A stretch of 64,000 nt of DNA from Celeribacter persicus (GTDB lineage: Bacteria; Pseudomonadota; Alphaproteobacteria; Rhodobacterales; Rhodobacteraceae). Position 1 is the first letter of the stretch. Each line of letters starts with the position of its first letter. The DNA lies in contig NZ_QAOH01000010.1 in assembly GCF_003050785.1 (NCBI RefSeq), positions 62,001-126,000 of the forward strand, given 5' to 3'. The translations under genes and the position numbers were made by a program. Below the pieces are notes generated by a model. That model ran no database searches. It was not told where the DNA came from and saw nothing but the letters and a program-made list of their open reading frames with translations. Positions 53,486 through 62,258 of this stretch are shown here, one piece after another.

Positions 53486-54346
53486 ATGAGCAAAGCGCCC
53501 TATCTGTTGCAGAGACCCGAGCGGAGGACCTCTCCCGTGGTCTTTGCCTCGCCGCACAGCGGGCGCGCTTATCCTCCGGAGATGGTTCAGGCTTCGGTGC
53601 TTGATCCGTTGCAATTGCGCTCCTCCGAGGATGCCCATGTGGACCGTTTGTTTTCCGATGTGCCCTCTTTCGGCGCGGTGCTTCTGTCCGCAGTCTATCC
53701 CCGTGCCTGGGTCGATCTCAACCGGAGGGCGGATGAACTGGACCCGGCGCTGATCGAGGATGTGACGCGCGTAGGGCTCAATCCGCGGATTGCATCGGGT
53801 CTCGGGGTCATTCCGCGTGTGGTTGCGGGCGGGCGGAGCATTTACCGGGGCAAGATCACCCGCGCGGAGGCGCAGGCGCGGATCGACACGGTCTGGATCC
53901 CTTATCATCAGTTGCTAAGGGCGGTGCTCGACGAATCTCTGTCGCTCTTCGGGCAGGCGATTCTGATCGACTGTCATTCCATGCCGCGCGAGGCGTTGAG
54001 CACGATTCGTACCGCGCGAGGCAAGCGTCCCGAGGTGGTGATCGGGGATCGTTATGGGGCGTCGGCATCGCCGAGCGTTGTCTCCGCCGTAGAGGCGGCG
54101 TTTCGGGCACAGGGGTTCAGCGTCTCGCGCAATGTGCCCTTTGCCGGGGCCTATGTCGTGCAGCATTACGGGCGCCCGTCGCGCCAGTGCCATACGGTTC
54201 AGGTCGAAATCGACCGGTCTCTTTATATGAACGAGCGCACGCTTGCCCTGCGTTCCGATTTCCCGGAGTTGCGCGCCCGGATCAGCGCTGTGGCGCGAGC
54301 CATCTCTGAAATCGGGGCCGAGGGACTACCTCTCGCCGCCGAATAA
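53486..54346 (+). CDS. N-formylglutamate amidohydrolase family protein
   Basis: A 286-residue hydrolase of the FGase family, which includes the last enzyme of one histidine-degradation route. Signatures are VVFASPHSGRAYP, YPRAWVDLNRRADELDP, ILIDCHSMPRE and CHTVQVEIDRSLYMNE, holding the His/Glu metal and catalytic positions. No hut genes are nearby, so the true substrate may differ. I take ATG 53486 behind AAAAGGAG; the frame upstream crosses the tRNA promoter region. Confidence 0.9.
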   Translation: MSKAPYLLQRPERRTSPVVFASPHSGRAYPPEMVQASVLDPLQLRSSEDAHVDRLFSDVPSFGAVLLSAVYPRAWVDLNRRADELDPALIEDVTRVGLNPRIASGLGVIPRVVAGGRSIYRGKITRAEAQARIDTVWIPYHQLLRAVLDESLSLFGQAILIDCHSMPREALSTIRTARGKRPEVVIGDRYGASASPSVVSAVEAAFRAQGFSVSRNVPFAGAYVVQHYGRPSRQCHTVQVEIDRSLYMNERTLALRSDFPELRARISAVARAISEIGAEGLPLAAE

Positions 54347-54355
54347 CGTGTTGGT

Positions 54356-55627
54356 TCACCGAAGCGCGCGGCCTTTCATGATCGCATCTGCTCCGAAGCG
54401 GCGGCGGATTTCGTCGCTGGCCCGTTCGGCTTGTGCCCGTTTGGTAGCGTCGGGGTCGAGAAGATCGGGCGAAAGATCGGCCTGATCGGCGGGGGTCAGT
54501 TCGGAAATCCCGACCCCGATGAGGCGAAACGGGCCTTGCGACAGTTCCGGGGTCATCAACTCCCGCGCGGTGCGATAGATGCGGTCGGCAATGTTGGTCG
54601 GCTCATGGAGCGTCACCCGCCGGGTCAGCGTCGCATGGCTTGCGCGTTTGAGCTTGAGCGTGATGGTGCGCCCGGCGATCTCTTTCGCTTTGGCTCGATC
54701 GGAGACTTTCTGCGCCAGCCGCCACAGATGTCCTTCCAACAAGTCGGCGGCTCCGATGTCTTCGGAAAAGGTCGTCTCATTGGAGATGGATTTCACCGGA
54801 CGATGGGCGGAGACGCGACGGCTGTCCTGCCCGCGCGCAAGATGCCAGAGCCGGTCACCCATCGAACCAAAGCGTGTGTGAAGATCGTCTTTCTCCCAGC
54901 GCCGCAGATCGGTGAATGTGCGAATCCCGGCTTTCTCCAGTGCGCTCTGTGTCGCCCGTCCGACGCCCCAGATCAGGCTCACGGGTTTCCCGGCGAGAAA
55001 ATCCATCGTCTCCGCTTCGCCGATCACGGAAAACCCACGGGGTTTGTCCATATCAGACGCGATCTTGGCGAGGAATTTGTTGTGGCTGAGCCCGATGGAG
55101 CCGGTGAGATGCAACTCTTCACGCATCCGTTTCACCAGACGAGCAAGCATCACGGCGGGTGGGTGACCGTGAAGTTTGGTGGTGCCGGTGAGGTCCATAA
55201 AGGCCTCGTCGAGCGACAGCGGTTCCACATCCGGGGTCAGTTCCGCCATCATATCGCGAATTTCGCGGGAGGCGCTCACATAAGCCTCCATCCGGGGTTT
55301 GACCACCACCGCCTCGGGGCAAAGTGCGAGTGCCTTGAACATCGGCATGGCGGAGCGCACGCCCTTGATCCGGGCAATATAGCAGGCGGTGGTCACCACG
55401 CCGCGTTTACCGCCGCCGACGATCACCGGCTTGTCGCGCAGTTCCGGGTTGTCGCGTTTCTCGACCGAGGCATAGAAGGCATCGCAATCCATATGCGCGA
55501 TGGACAGTGTGAAAAGCTCGGGATGCGACAGCACCCTTGGTCGTCCGCATTTGGGACAGCGGGCGCCGTGATCGAATGTGGTGAGGCAGTCGCGGCACAG
55601 ACAGGACATGGTGTGAGCGGGCATCAT
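54356..55627 (-). CDS. dinB: DNA polymerase IV with N-terminal zinc-ribbon
   Basis: A Y-family translesion polymerase of 423 residues. The palm motifs are IAHMDCDAFYASVEKRDNPEL and VEPLSLDEAFMDLTG with the metal-binding Asp and Glu. ACYIARIKGVRSAMPMFKA is the finger and KFLAKIASDMDKPRGFSVI the thumb region. Unlike E. coli DinB it starts with a CxxC...CxxC ribbon (CLCRDCLTTFDHGARCPKCG). It ends with a little-finger domain, but no clear clamp-binding tail is seen. It converges on the amidohydrolase gene. ATG 55627 follows AAGGAAG. Confidence 0.93.
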   Translation of the reverse strand: MMPAHTMSCLCRDCLTTFDHGARCPKCGRPRVLSHPELFTLSIAHMDCDAFYASVEKRDNPELRDKPVIVGGGKRGVVTTACYIARIKGVRSAMPMFKALALCPEAVVVKPRMEAYVSASREIRDMMAELTPDVEPLSLDEAFMDLTGTTKLHGHPPAVMLARLVKRMREELHLTGSIGLSHNKFLAKIASDMDKPRGFSVIGEAETMDFLAGKPVSLIWGVGRATQSALEKAGIRTFTDLRRWEKDDLHTRFGSMGDRLWHLARGQDSRRVSAHRPVKSISNETTFSEDIGAADLLEGHLWRLAQKVSDRAKAKEIAGRTITLKLKRASHATLTRRVTLHEPTNIADRIYRTARELMTPELSQGPFRLIGVGISELTPADQADLSPDLLDPDATKRAQAERASDEIRRRFGADAIMKGRALR

Positions 55628-55715
55628 TTGCTTCCTTGATCCGCTCCTATCCTATACCCATCTCATTAGAGGGGCTATCCATGCCCCGACATATCAGTTT
55701 GCAGGAAGGTTTCTC

Positions 55716-56609
55716 ATGAATTCCATTGATCCGGCACAGCTTTTGACCGGTGGCAATATCGTCACTCTGGCGCTTGCTCTTTTCATTGTTCTTCTGGTGC
55801 TCAAAGGTGTGCGGATCGTGCCGCAGTCGGAGAAGTTCGTGGTTGAGCGTTTCGGTCGGCTGCGCACGGTTCTCGGGCCGGGGATCAACTTCATCGTGCC
55901 GTTGATCGACGTTGTGGCGCACAAAATCTCTATTCTTGAACGCCAGTTGCCGAATGCGTTGCAGGATGCGATCACCTCCGACAACGTGCTGGTGAAAGTC
56001 GAAACCTCTGTATTCTATCGCATCATCGAGCCGGAAAAGACCGTCTACCGCATTCGTGACGTGGATGGAGCGATTGCCACCACAGTGGCGGGCATCGTGC
56101 GGGCGGAGATCGGCAAGATGGAGCTCGACGAGGTGCAGTCGAATCGTTCGCAACTGATTTCGACGATCAAACTGGCGGTCGAAGATGCGGTCGACAACTG
56201 GGGGATCGAGGTGACGCGGGCCGAGGTTCTGGACGTCAATCTGGACGAGGCCACCCGCGCCGCGATGTTGCAGCAATTGAATGCCGAGCGCGCACGTCGG
56301 GCGACCGTGATGGAGGCGGAGGGCGAGAAGCGCTCCGTCGAACTGGCCGCCGATGCGGAGCTGTACGCCGCCGAACAAAAGGCCAAGGCGCGACGGATTC
56401 AGGCCGATGCCGAAGCCTATGCGACTGGTGTCGTGGCCGAAGCAATCGCGAAAAACGGTCTGGAAGCGGCGCAATATCAGGTGGCGCTGAAACAGGTCGA
56501 GGCGCTGACGGCACTGGGCGACGGTTCGGGTAAACAGACCATCGTGCTGCCTTCCGCCGCGCTTGAGGCCTTTGGCGATGCGTTCAAGCTTCTGAAAGGC
56601 AAGGCGTAA
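55716..56609 (+). CDS. SPFH/band 7 (stomatin-like) membrane protein
   Basis: A 297-residue protein with one N-terminal membrane segment (IVTLALALFIVLLVLKGVRIV) and an SPFH domain (VPQSEKFVVERFGRLRTVLGPGINFIVP, then VRAEIGKMELDEVQSNR). A helical coiled coil follows (residues 190-250, rich in Ala/Glu/Lys) and a conserved tail (TALGDGSGKQTIVLPSAALEAFGDAFKLL). Such proteins form membrane microdomain scaffolds and act with NfeD, encoded next; the genes overlap by one base. It resembles E. coli QmcA. Confidence 0.93.
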   Translation: MNSIDPAQLLTGGNIVTLALALFIVLLVLKGVRIVPQSEKFVVERFGRLRTVLGPGINFIVPLIDVVAHKISILERQLPNALQDAITSDNVLVKVETSVFYRIIEPEKTVYRIRDVDGAIATTVAGIVRAEIGKMELDEVQSNRSQLISTIKLAVEDAVDNWGIEVTRAEVLDVNLDEATRAAMLQQLNAERARRATVMEAEGEKRSVELAADAELYAAEQKAKARRIQADAEAYATGVVAEAIAKNGLEAAQYQVALKQVEALTALGDGSGKQTIVLPSAALEAFGDAFKLLKGKA

Positions 56610-56896
56610 TGGAACATATGATTCTGTTGCTCGAATGGTGGTTCTGGGGGCTTGTGGCGATTGCGCTCATGGCGCTCGAAATCATCGCGGCGGGGTTCAT
56701 GTTCCTGGGCTTTGGCATCGGTGCCGCCGTGGTGGCGCTTTTGCTGTTTCTGGGATGGATCGGTGCGAATGTGTCGCTTTTGACTCTGGTCTTCGCGGTT
56801 TGTTCGATGATCGCCTGGTTGGGCATGCGGCAGGTTTTCGGGCGGCGCAAAGGTCAGGTGAAAGTCTGGGACAAGGACATCAACGACGATGTCTGA
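56609..56896 (+). CDS. NfeD-family membrane protein
   Basis: A 95-residue protein with two or three hydrophobic segments and a short tail (RRKGQVKVWDKDINDDV). It is the short NfeD form, similar to E. coli YbbK, and lacks most of the soluble OB-fold domain. NfeD partners the SPFH protein encoded one base upstream, probably in membrane protein quality control. Its end overlaps the NUDIX gene by eight bases. Confidence 0.87.
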   Translation: MEHMILLLEWWFWGLVAIALMALEIIAAGFMFLGFGIGAAVVALLLFLGWIGANVSLLTLVFAVCSMIAWLGMRQVFGRRKGQVKVWDKDINDDV

Positions 56897-57353
56897 GGCG
56901 ATCCTGCCCTATTGCGGTCAACCGTTCGATGGGGCCAAGATTGCCATTCTTCGGGGCGATCAGATCTTGACGCTTTTGCGCGACGACCGCCCCGATATTC
57001 CCTGGCCCAATCACTGGGACCTGCCCGGTGGCGGGCGCGAAGGGGAGGAAAGCCCGTTCGAGACCGTCGCACGGGAGCTGTTTGAGGAGCTTTCCGTCGA
57101 GATCGCGCCGGAGCGGGTGGTCTATCACCGCGAAGAGAGCGCGTATTCGGACCCGGGAACCACAGTGCATTTCTTCGTAGCGCGTTGGGAGACGTTGACA
57201 GATGGTGCGATCCGTCTGGGTGCGGAAGGACAGGCGTGGAGCTGGATGAGCGCGCGCGACTTCGTGGGCCGCGACGATGCGGTGATCTCCCTGCGCGGGC
57301 GGCTTGGGCGGTATTTCGCAAAAATCGACCGGGAACTTTGCCGGGAACTTTGA
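56889..57353 (+). CDS. NUDIX hydrolase
   Basis: A 154-residue pyrophosphohydrolase. The Nudix box (G-x5-E-x7-REL-x-EEL) runs from GGREGEESPF to RELFEELSVE, with the usual last Gly replaced by Ser. The family cleaves nucleoside diphosphates linked to another moiety; the substrate cannot be told. It overlaps the NfeD gene by eight bases, which makes a third gene of this operon. Confidence 0.9.
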   Translation: MSEAILPYCGQPFDGAKIAILRGDQILTLLRDDRPDIPWPNHWDLPGGGREGEESPFETVARELFEELSVEIAPERVVYHREESAYSDPGTTVHFFVARWETLTDGAIRLGAEGQAWSWMSARDFVGRDDAVISLRGRLGRYFAKIDRELCREL

Positions 57354-57405
57354 GTGAAGCCGTGCGTTGTCCATGCAATTGGAAATGAAACGCAAAGGAA
57401 AGCTC

Positions 57406-57651
57406 ATGGCACAGAATGAGTCTTACAATCAAAGCTCGGGTGGCAACGGCGGGCTGTACTTCATCCTTGGCGCGATTGTCGTGGTGCTGGGCGTGATCCT
57501 TTATGTGATCATGGGTGGTGATGCGACGCCGGTGGTTTCGGATGCGCCTGATGGCGCCTCTGTCACGATCAACAACGATGCGCCGGACAACGGTGGGTCT
57601 CTGAACGTCACGACCGAAGAGAGCGCGCCTGAGGCACCTGCCTCGGAATAA
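57406..57651 (+). CDS. Small single-pass membrane protein
   Basis: An 81-residue protein: a short polar start (MAQNESYNQSSGGNGG), one membrane segment (LYFILGAIVVVLGVILYVIM) and an acidic, Pro/Ala-rich tail predicted to face the periplasm. I recognise no family. The ATG at 57406 has an AAAGGAAAG site. It lies 52 bases after the NUDIX gene and before a terminator, perhaps as last gene of the SPFH operon. Confidence 0.7.
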   Translation: MAQNESYNQSSGGNGGLYFILGAIVVVLGVILYVIMGGDATPVVSDAPDGASVTINNDAPDNGGSLNVTTEESAPEAPASE

Positions 57652-57680
57652 CACCGGTCTTGACCTGACGGTTCAAAAAG

Positions 57681-57708
57681 AAACGGCGTCCTTTCGGGCG
57701 CCGTTTTC
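57681..57708. terminator. Terminator shared with pyrF
   Basis: AAACGGCGTCC pairs with GGGCGCCGTTT (one G-T pair) around loop TTTC, with T tracts on both sides. It follows the small membrane protein gene on the plus strand and the pyrF stop on the minus strand. Confidence 0.9.
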
Positions 57709-57723
57709 TGTTGTTGCGCGTTT

Positions 57724-58434
57724 TTACGCGGTGGCGATCTCATGCTGGATGCGCAGCGCCGCCTTGCGCGGGTCTTCGGCCTGCCACACAGGGCGACCGA
57801 CGACGATGTGGTCGACACCGTCGCGAATGGCCTGCGCAGGCGTCGCCACCCGTTTTTGATCGCCGAGCGCCGCCCCCATGGGACGCACGCCTGGGGTGAC
57901 GATGAGCTTGCCTTCTGCCTCGGGCAGAGCGCGGATCATAGTGGCCTCCTGCGGCGAGGCGATGACGCCGTCGGCCCCGGCGACAAAGGCTTTGCCAGCG
58001 CGTTCCTGCACCAGATCCCGAATCTCGCCTGCCTTGATGCAGGCGCTGTCGAGGTCCGCGCGGTCCAATGAGGTCAGGATTGTGACCGCAAGGATTTTCA
58101 TATCCGATCCTGAAGCGCCTTCCTTGGCCGCCTTCACCACATAAGGGTCGCCATGAACGGTCAGGAAATCAATGTCATGCTGCGCCACACCGCGCACGGC
58201 GTTCTCCACCGTCGCACCGATGTCGAAGAATTTCATGTCGAGGAAGATTTTCTTGCCCTGCTCGTGCTTGAGCTCATTGGCCAGCGCCAGCCCGCCGCCT
58301 GTGAGCATGCCAAGCCCGATCTTGTAAAAGGAGACCGCGTCCCCGATCCGTTTGACGAGGTCCAATCCCTGCACGACATTGGGAACATCGAGGGCAACGA
58401 TCAGGCGGTCATCTGCGGTGGTCGTATCGGTCAT
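57724..58434 (-). CDS. pyrF: Orotidine-5'-phosphate decarboxylase
   Basis: Makes UMP from OMP, the last pyrimidine step. The 236-residue barrel enzyme has RLIVALDVPN, the catalytic KIFLDMKFFDIGATV (Asp-x-Lys-x-x-Asp), DFLTVHGDPYV and the end GVRPMGAALGDQKRVATPAQAIRDGVDHIVVGRPV, which binds phosphate. I start at ATG 58434. It follows the small hypothetical gene on the same strand after 60 bases. Confidence 0.96.
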   Translation of the reverse strand: MTDTTTADDRLIVALDVPNVVQGLDLVKRIGDAVSFYKIGLGMLTGGGLALANELKHEQGKKIFLDMKFFDIGATVENAVRGVAQHDIDFLTVHGDPYVVKAAKEGASGSDMKILAVTILTSLDRADLDSACIKAGEIRDLVQERAGKAFVAGADGVIASPQEATMIRALPEAEGKLIVTPGVRPMGAALGDQKRVATPAQAIRDGVDHIVVGRPVWQAEDPRKAALRIQHEIATA

Positions 58435-58494
58435 GGGGCACATCCTCTCTGGTTTGCCCCTCCTTGCGCAGACTGGCCTTCGGGGTCAAGAGAT

Positions 58495-58761
58495 TCAGGC
58501 GTCCAATTGTCCCTGACAGGCTGCGATTTGGGCCACATCCTTGAGCCGGGCGACATTGGCGCCGCGCTTACGATTGCGAAGCGCGCGGGCGCGCAGGGCC
58601 AAGCCGCGGCTGACGGTGGCGTAATCGGCGCTGATCGGTGCGTTGAACTCGACGGGGAAGGTGATCCTTTCGCCCTGTTCATGAAAGATGACGCGGGCCT
58701 GATAGGCCTGTTGCGCGGCATTATAAGTCAGGCCCTGAATTTCTGCTCCATAGCTTTGCAT
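58495..58761 (-). CDS. Conserved hypothetical protein
   Basis: An 88-residue protein starting MQSYGAEIQGLTYNAAQQAY. It has a beta-rich first half (ARVIFHEQGERITFPVEFNAPISADY) and a basic helical end (RGLALRARALRNRKRG). It resembles small proteins I recall beside pyrF in other Rhodobacteraceae, with no known function. A longer frame from 58854 reads into the clpB leader and is not used. It may be co-transcribed with pyrF. Confidence 0.7.
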   Translation of the reverse strand: MQSYGAEIQGLTYNAAQQAYQARVIFHEQGERITFPVEFNAPISADYATVSRGLALRARALRNRKRGANVARLKDVAQIAACQGQLDA

Positions 58762-58870
58762 CTTTAGCCTCCATGCGTGGGTCCCATGGTGTTTTTCGGG
58801 GGACGTTCTTGCGACGCTTGGAGAGGTAACGCCTGGTGCATGTATTTGTTCCAATTTTGCAACAGGTCCT

Positions 58871-58900
58871 CTTGCGGGGTCGGGACGCGATCCCCATTTA
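58871..58900 (+). promoter_or_regulatory. Heat-shock (RpoH) promoter of clpB
   Basis: CTTGCG at 58871-58876 and CCCCATTTA at 58892-58900 are 15 bases apart, an excellent match to the RpoH consensus (CTTGAA, CCCCATNTA). Transcription would begin near 58907, about 75 bases before the clpB ATG. Confidence 0.85.
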
Positions 58901-58982
58901 GGGGTGGAAGGCCCCGACCCTCATGCGTGCCGCTAAGCGGGCGCGGAAATTCATCCGGGGCGCTTGGAAGAGGAGAGACGGT

Positions 58983-61604
58983 ATGAACATGGAGAAGTTC
59001 ACCGAACGGTCGCGCGGTTTCCTTCAGGCTGCGCAAACGATCGCGATGCGGGAGAGCCATCAGGCTCTGAAACCCGAGCATCTTTTGAAGGCTTTGCTCG
59101 ATGATGAAGAAGGCTTTGCCACCAACCTGATCGCGAAAGCGGGTGGTGATGCGAAGGCCGTCATGGCCGCCAATGAGGCCGCCGTGAACAAGATTCCGCG
59201 CGTTTCCGGCGATGCCGGCCAAACCTATCTCGATCAGCAGACCGCGAAGGTTCTCGATGAGGCTGAAAAACTCGCCAAGAAAGCGGGTGACAGTTTCGTT
59301 CCGGTCGAGCGGCTTTTGACTGCTCTGGCGATCACCCGGTCGGGCGCGAAAGACGCGCTGGATGCCGGTGGCGTGACGGCGCAGAAACTGAACACCGCGA
59401 TCAACGACATCCGCAAGGGCCGCACTGCCGATACGGCCTCTGCCGAAGAAGGCTATGAGGCGTTGAAGAAATATGCGCGTGATCTGACCGAGGCTGCGGA
59501 AGAAGGTAAGATCGACCCGATCATCGGGCGTGACGAGGAAATTCGCCGTTCGATGCAAGTGCTGTCGCGCCGGACCAAGAACAACCCGATCCTGATCGGG
59601 GAGCCGGGCGTGGGTAAAACCGCGATTGCCGAGGGTCTTGCCCTTCGGATCGTCAATGGCGATGTGCCGGAGAGCTTGCGCAACAAGAAACTTCTGGCGC
59701 TCGACATGGGCGCGCTTATCGCCGGTGCGAAATATCGCGGTGAGTTCGAAGAACGTCTGAAATCCATCTTGAAGGAGATCGAGGCCGCCGCAGGCGAAAT
59801 CATTCTCTTCATCGACGAGATTCACACTCTTGTGGGTGCGGGCAAGACCGATGGTGCGATGGATGCGGCGAACCTGATCAAACCGGCATTGGCGCGGGGC
59901 GAACTGCACTGTGTCGGTGCCACGACCCTCGATGAGTACCGTAAATACGTCGAGAAAGACGCTGCTCTCGCACGCCGGTTCCAACCGGTCATGGTCGAGG
60001 AACCGACGGTCGAGGATACGGTGTCGATCCTGCGGGGTATCAAGGAAAAATATGAGCTTCACCACGGGGTACGGATTTCCGACTCGGCGCTGGTTGCGGC
60101 TGCGACTCTGTCGCATCGCTACATCACCGACCGGTTCCTCCCGGACAAGGCCATCGACCTTGTCGACGAGGCGGCCAGCCGTCTGCGGATGGAAGTCGAC
60201 AGCAAACCCGAAGAACTCGATGCGCTCGATCGTCAAATCCTTCAGCTTCAGATCGAAGCCGAGGCTTTGAAGAAAGAGGATGACGAGGCCTCCAAGCACC
60301 GGCTCGCCAAGCTAGAACAGGAACTTGCCGACTTGCAGGACCAGTCCGATGCGATGACCGCGAAATGGGAAGCCGAGCGGCAGAAACTTGAAGGCACGCG
60401 CGAGCTGAAAGAGAAACTCGATCAGGCGCGTGCGGCGCTTGAGATCGCCAAACGTGAAGGCAATCTGGCGAAGGCTGGCGAGCTGTCCTACGGCATCATT
60501 CCGCAGCTCGAAAAACAGCTTGCGGAAGCCGGAGAGGGCGAGGTCGACGGCGATCTCATGGTCGAAGAGGCCGTGCGCCCCGAACAAATCGCCGAGGTGG
60601 TCGAACGCTGGACCGGGATTCCGACGTCGAAAATGCTCGAAGGCGAGCGGGATAAACTCCTGCGGATGGAAGAGGGCCTGCACAAACGGGTCATCGGTCA
60701 GGAAGCCGCCGTGCACGCTGTCGCCAATGCGGTGCGTCGTGCTCGCGCGGGTCTGAACGACGAGAACCGTCCGCTCGGGTCCTTCCTCTTCCTCGGGCCG
60801 ACCGGGGTCGGGAAAACCGAATTGACGAAAGCCGTGGCCGAGTTCCTGTTCGACGACGACAATGCGATGGTCCGCATTGATATGTCCGAGTTCATGGAAA
60901 AACACGCGGTCGCGCGTCTGATCGGTGCCCCTCCGGGCTATGTCGGTTATGACGAGGGCGGCGTTCTGACCGAAGCTGTGCGGCGTCGGCCCTATCAGGT
61001 CGTGCTGTTCGACGAGGTGGAGAAAGCCCACCCGGATGTGTTCAACGTGCTGTTGCAGGTCTTGGATGACGGTGTGCTGACCGATGGTCAGGGCCGGACC
61101 GTGGACTTCAAACAGACGCTGATCATCCTGACCTCGAACCTTGGGGCGCAGGCGCTGAGTCAGCTTCCGGATGGTGCCGACTCGTCGGCGGCGAAACGCG
61201 AGGTGATGGATGCGGTGCGGGCGCATTTCCGCCCCGAATTCCTCAACCGTCTGGACGAGACGATCATCTTCGACCGTCTGGGCCGCCACGACATGGGCGG
61301 GATCGTTACGATCCAGCTTGCCCGGCTCGAAAAACGTCTGGCGAAACGCAACATTTCGCTGGCGATCGACGACGCCGCGAAACAGTGGCTCGCCGATGAA
61401 GGTTATGATCCGGTCTTCGGTGCGCGGCCGCTGAAACGCGTGATCCAGCGCGCGTTGCAAGATCCGCTCGCCGAGCTTCTGCTCGCGGGCGATATCAAGG
61501 ACGGCGACATCATTCCGGTCTCGGCCGGCGTCGACGGTTTGCTCATTGGCGACCGCACCGGCGCATCGAACAAGCCCGCGCCGGAAGATGCCGTGGTGCA
61601 TTGA
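58983..61604 (+). CDS. clpB: ATP-dependent disaggregase ClpB
   Basis: A 873-residue Hsp100 chaperone that extracts proteins from aggregates with DnaK. Domains are the N-terminal Clp-N repeat (1-145), the first AAA+ module ([13 protein letters not shown], then [14 protein letters not shown]), the coiled-coil middle domain (about 400-530, rich in Glu/Lys/Ala) and the second module ([13 protein letters not shown], then [14 protein letters not shown]). The end has [17 protein letters not shown]. No ClpP-binding loop is seen, as expected. An RpoH promoter lies upstream. A second Met at 58989 could be the start. Confidence 0.97.
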   Translation: MNMEKFTERSRGFLQAAQTIAMRESHQALKPEHLLKALLDDEEGFATNLIAKAGGDAKAVMAANEAAVNKIPRVSGDAGQTYLDQQTAKVLDEAEKLAKKAGDSFVPVERLLTALAITRSGAKDALDAGGVTAQKLNTAINDIRKGRTADTASAEEGYEALKKYARDLTEAAEEGKIDPIIGRDEEIRRSMQVLSRRTKNNPILIGEPGVGKTAIAEGLALRIVNGDVPESLRNKKLLALDMGALIAGAKYRGEFEERLKSILKEIEAAAGEIILFIDEIHTLVGAGKTDGAMDAANLIKPALARGELHCVGATTLDEYRKYVEKDAALARRFQPVMVEEPTVEDTVSILRGIKEKYELHHGVRISDSALVAAATLSHRYITDRFLPDKAIDLVDEAASRLRMEVDSKPEELDALDRQILQLQIEAEALKKEDDEASKHRLAKLEQELADLQDQSDAMTAKWEAERQKLEGTRELKEKLDQARAALEIAKREGNLAKAGELSYGIIPQLEKQLAEAGEGEVDGDLMVEEAVRPEQIAEVVERWTGIPTSKMLEGERDKLLRMEEGLHKRVIGQEAAVHAVANAVRRARAGLNDENRPLGSFLFLGPTGVGKTELTKAVAEFLFDDDNAMVRIDMSEFMEKHAVARLIGAPPGYVGYDEGGVLTEAVRRRPYQVVLFDEVEKAHPDVFNVLLQVLDDGVLTDGQGRTVDFKQTLIILTSNLGAQALSQLPDGADSSAAKREVMDAVRAHFRPEFLNRLDETIIFDRLGRHDMGGIVTIQLARLEKRLAKRNISLAIDDAAKQWLADEGYDPVFGARPLKRVIQRALQDPLAELLLAGDIKDGDIIPVSAGVDGLLIGDRTGASNKPAPEDAVVH

Positions 61605-61627
61605 GGCTGATACACGGAAGAAGACAG

Positions 61628-61653
61628 GGCGGCCCTTTGAGGGCCGCCTTTTT
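61628..61653 (+). terminator. clpB terminator
   Basis: GGCGGCCC and GGGCCGCC form a perfect 8-bp stem with loop TTTGA, followed by five T. It starts 24 bases past the stop. Confidence 0.93.
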
Positions 61654-61656
61654 CAT

Positions 61657-62091
61657 TCAGGGCTTGATATAGCTGTAGCCGTCTTCCTGTAGCTCGACGA
61701 GGCGGGCGACGCCGGAGGGAACGATCTGCGCCTCTTCGAGGAGTTCCAGAGGCCGGTCCTGATTTTTGCTCATATTGCGCAGGGTGTTTTCACAAGCCGA
61801 AAAGGTCACGTCCTGATATTCCAGCGCCATGAGTTCGATCCGGTCCGCCACCGGACTCTGGCCTTTCAGAAACATCTGAAGCCCCGGTCCGTAAGCGACG
61901 ATTTCCAGAACCACCTCGTCGCCGATCGACTGGAAATAGTTTCGGGCATTGTTGGCGTTGTTGAGCGCCATGTTCATGAGACGCATGTCGCTGTCGTCCA
62001 CATGAATCGCGATTTTATGCGTGATACCGTCCGCCATGGCCGCCCCTGCGCTCAGTGCGAGAACCGCGCTGGTGATGAGTGCTTTGTGCAT
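61657..62091 (-). CDS. DsrE-like periplasmic protein
   Basis: A 144-residue protein. Residues 1-20 (MHKALITSAVLALSAGAAMA) are a Sec signal. The mature part has a DsrE/DsrF-like fold: HKIAIHVDDSD, NNARNYFQSIGDEVVLEIVAYGPGLQMFL and one Cys in TFSACENTLRNM. DsrE proteins handle sulfur, but this periplasmic group (COG1416 type) has no defined role. It is divergent from the FMN glutamate-synthase-like gene. Confidence 0.83.
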   Translation of the reverse strand: MHKALITSAVLALSAGAAMADGITHKIAIHVDDSDMRLMNMALNNANNARNYFQSIGDEVVLEIVAYGPGLQMFLKGQSPVADRIELMALEYQDVTFSACENTLRNMSKNQDRPLELLEEAQIVPSGVARLVELQEDGYSYIKP

Positions 62092-62258
62092 GAATATATT
62101 CCTCCCTTTTTATGCGTCGAGTGAGGCACAGGAATGTGATCCTGTCACGCCGCACCGCGGCTAAGGTTTTTGCGCTAACACGAGCCGGTTTCCGGTTGTC
62201 TTCTGCGCGCCTTCTGTCAGGGTCGGGCCAAACAAAATGCAAAAGGATAGATAAGGTG

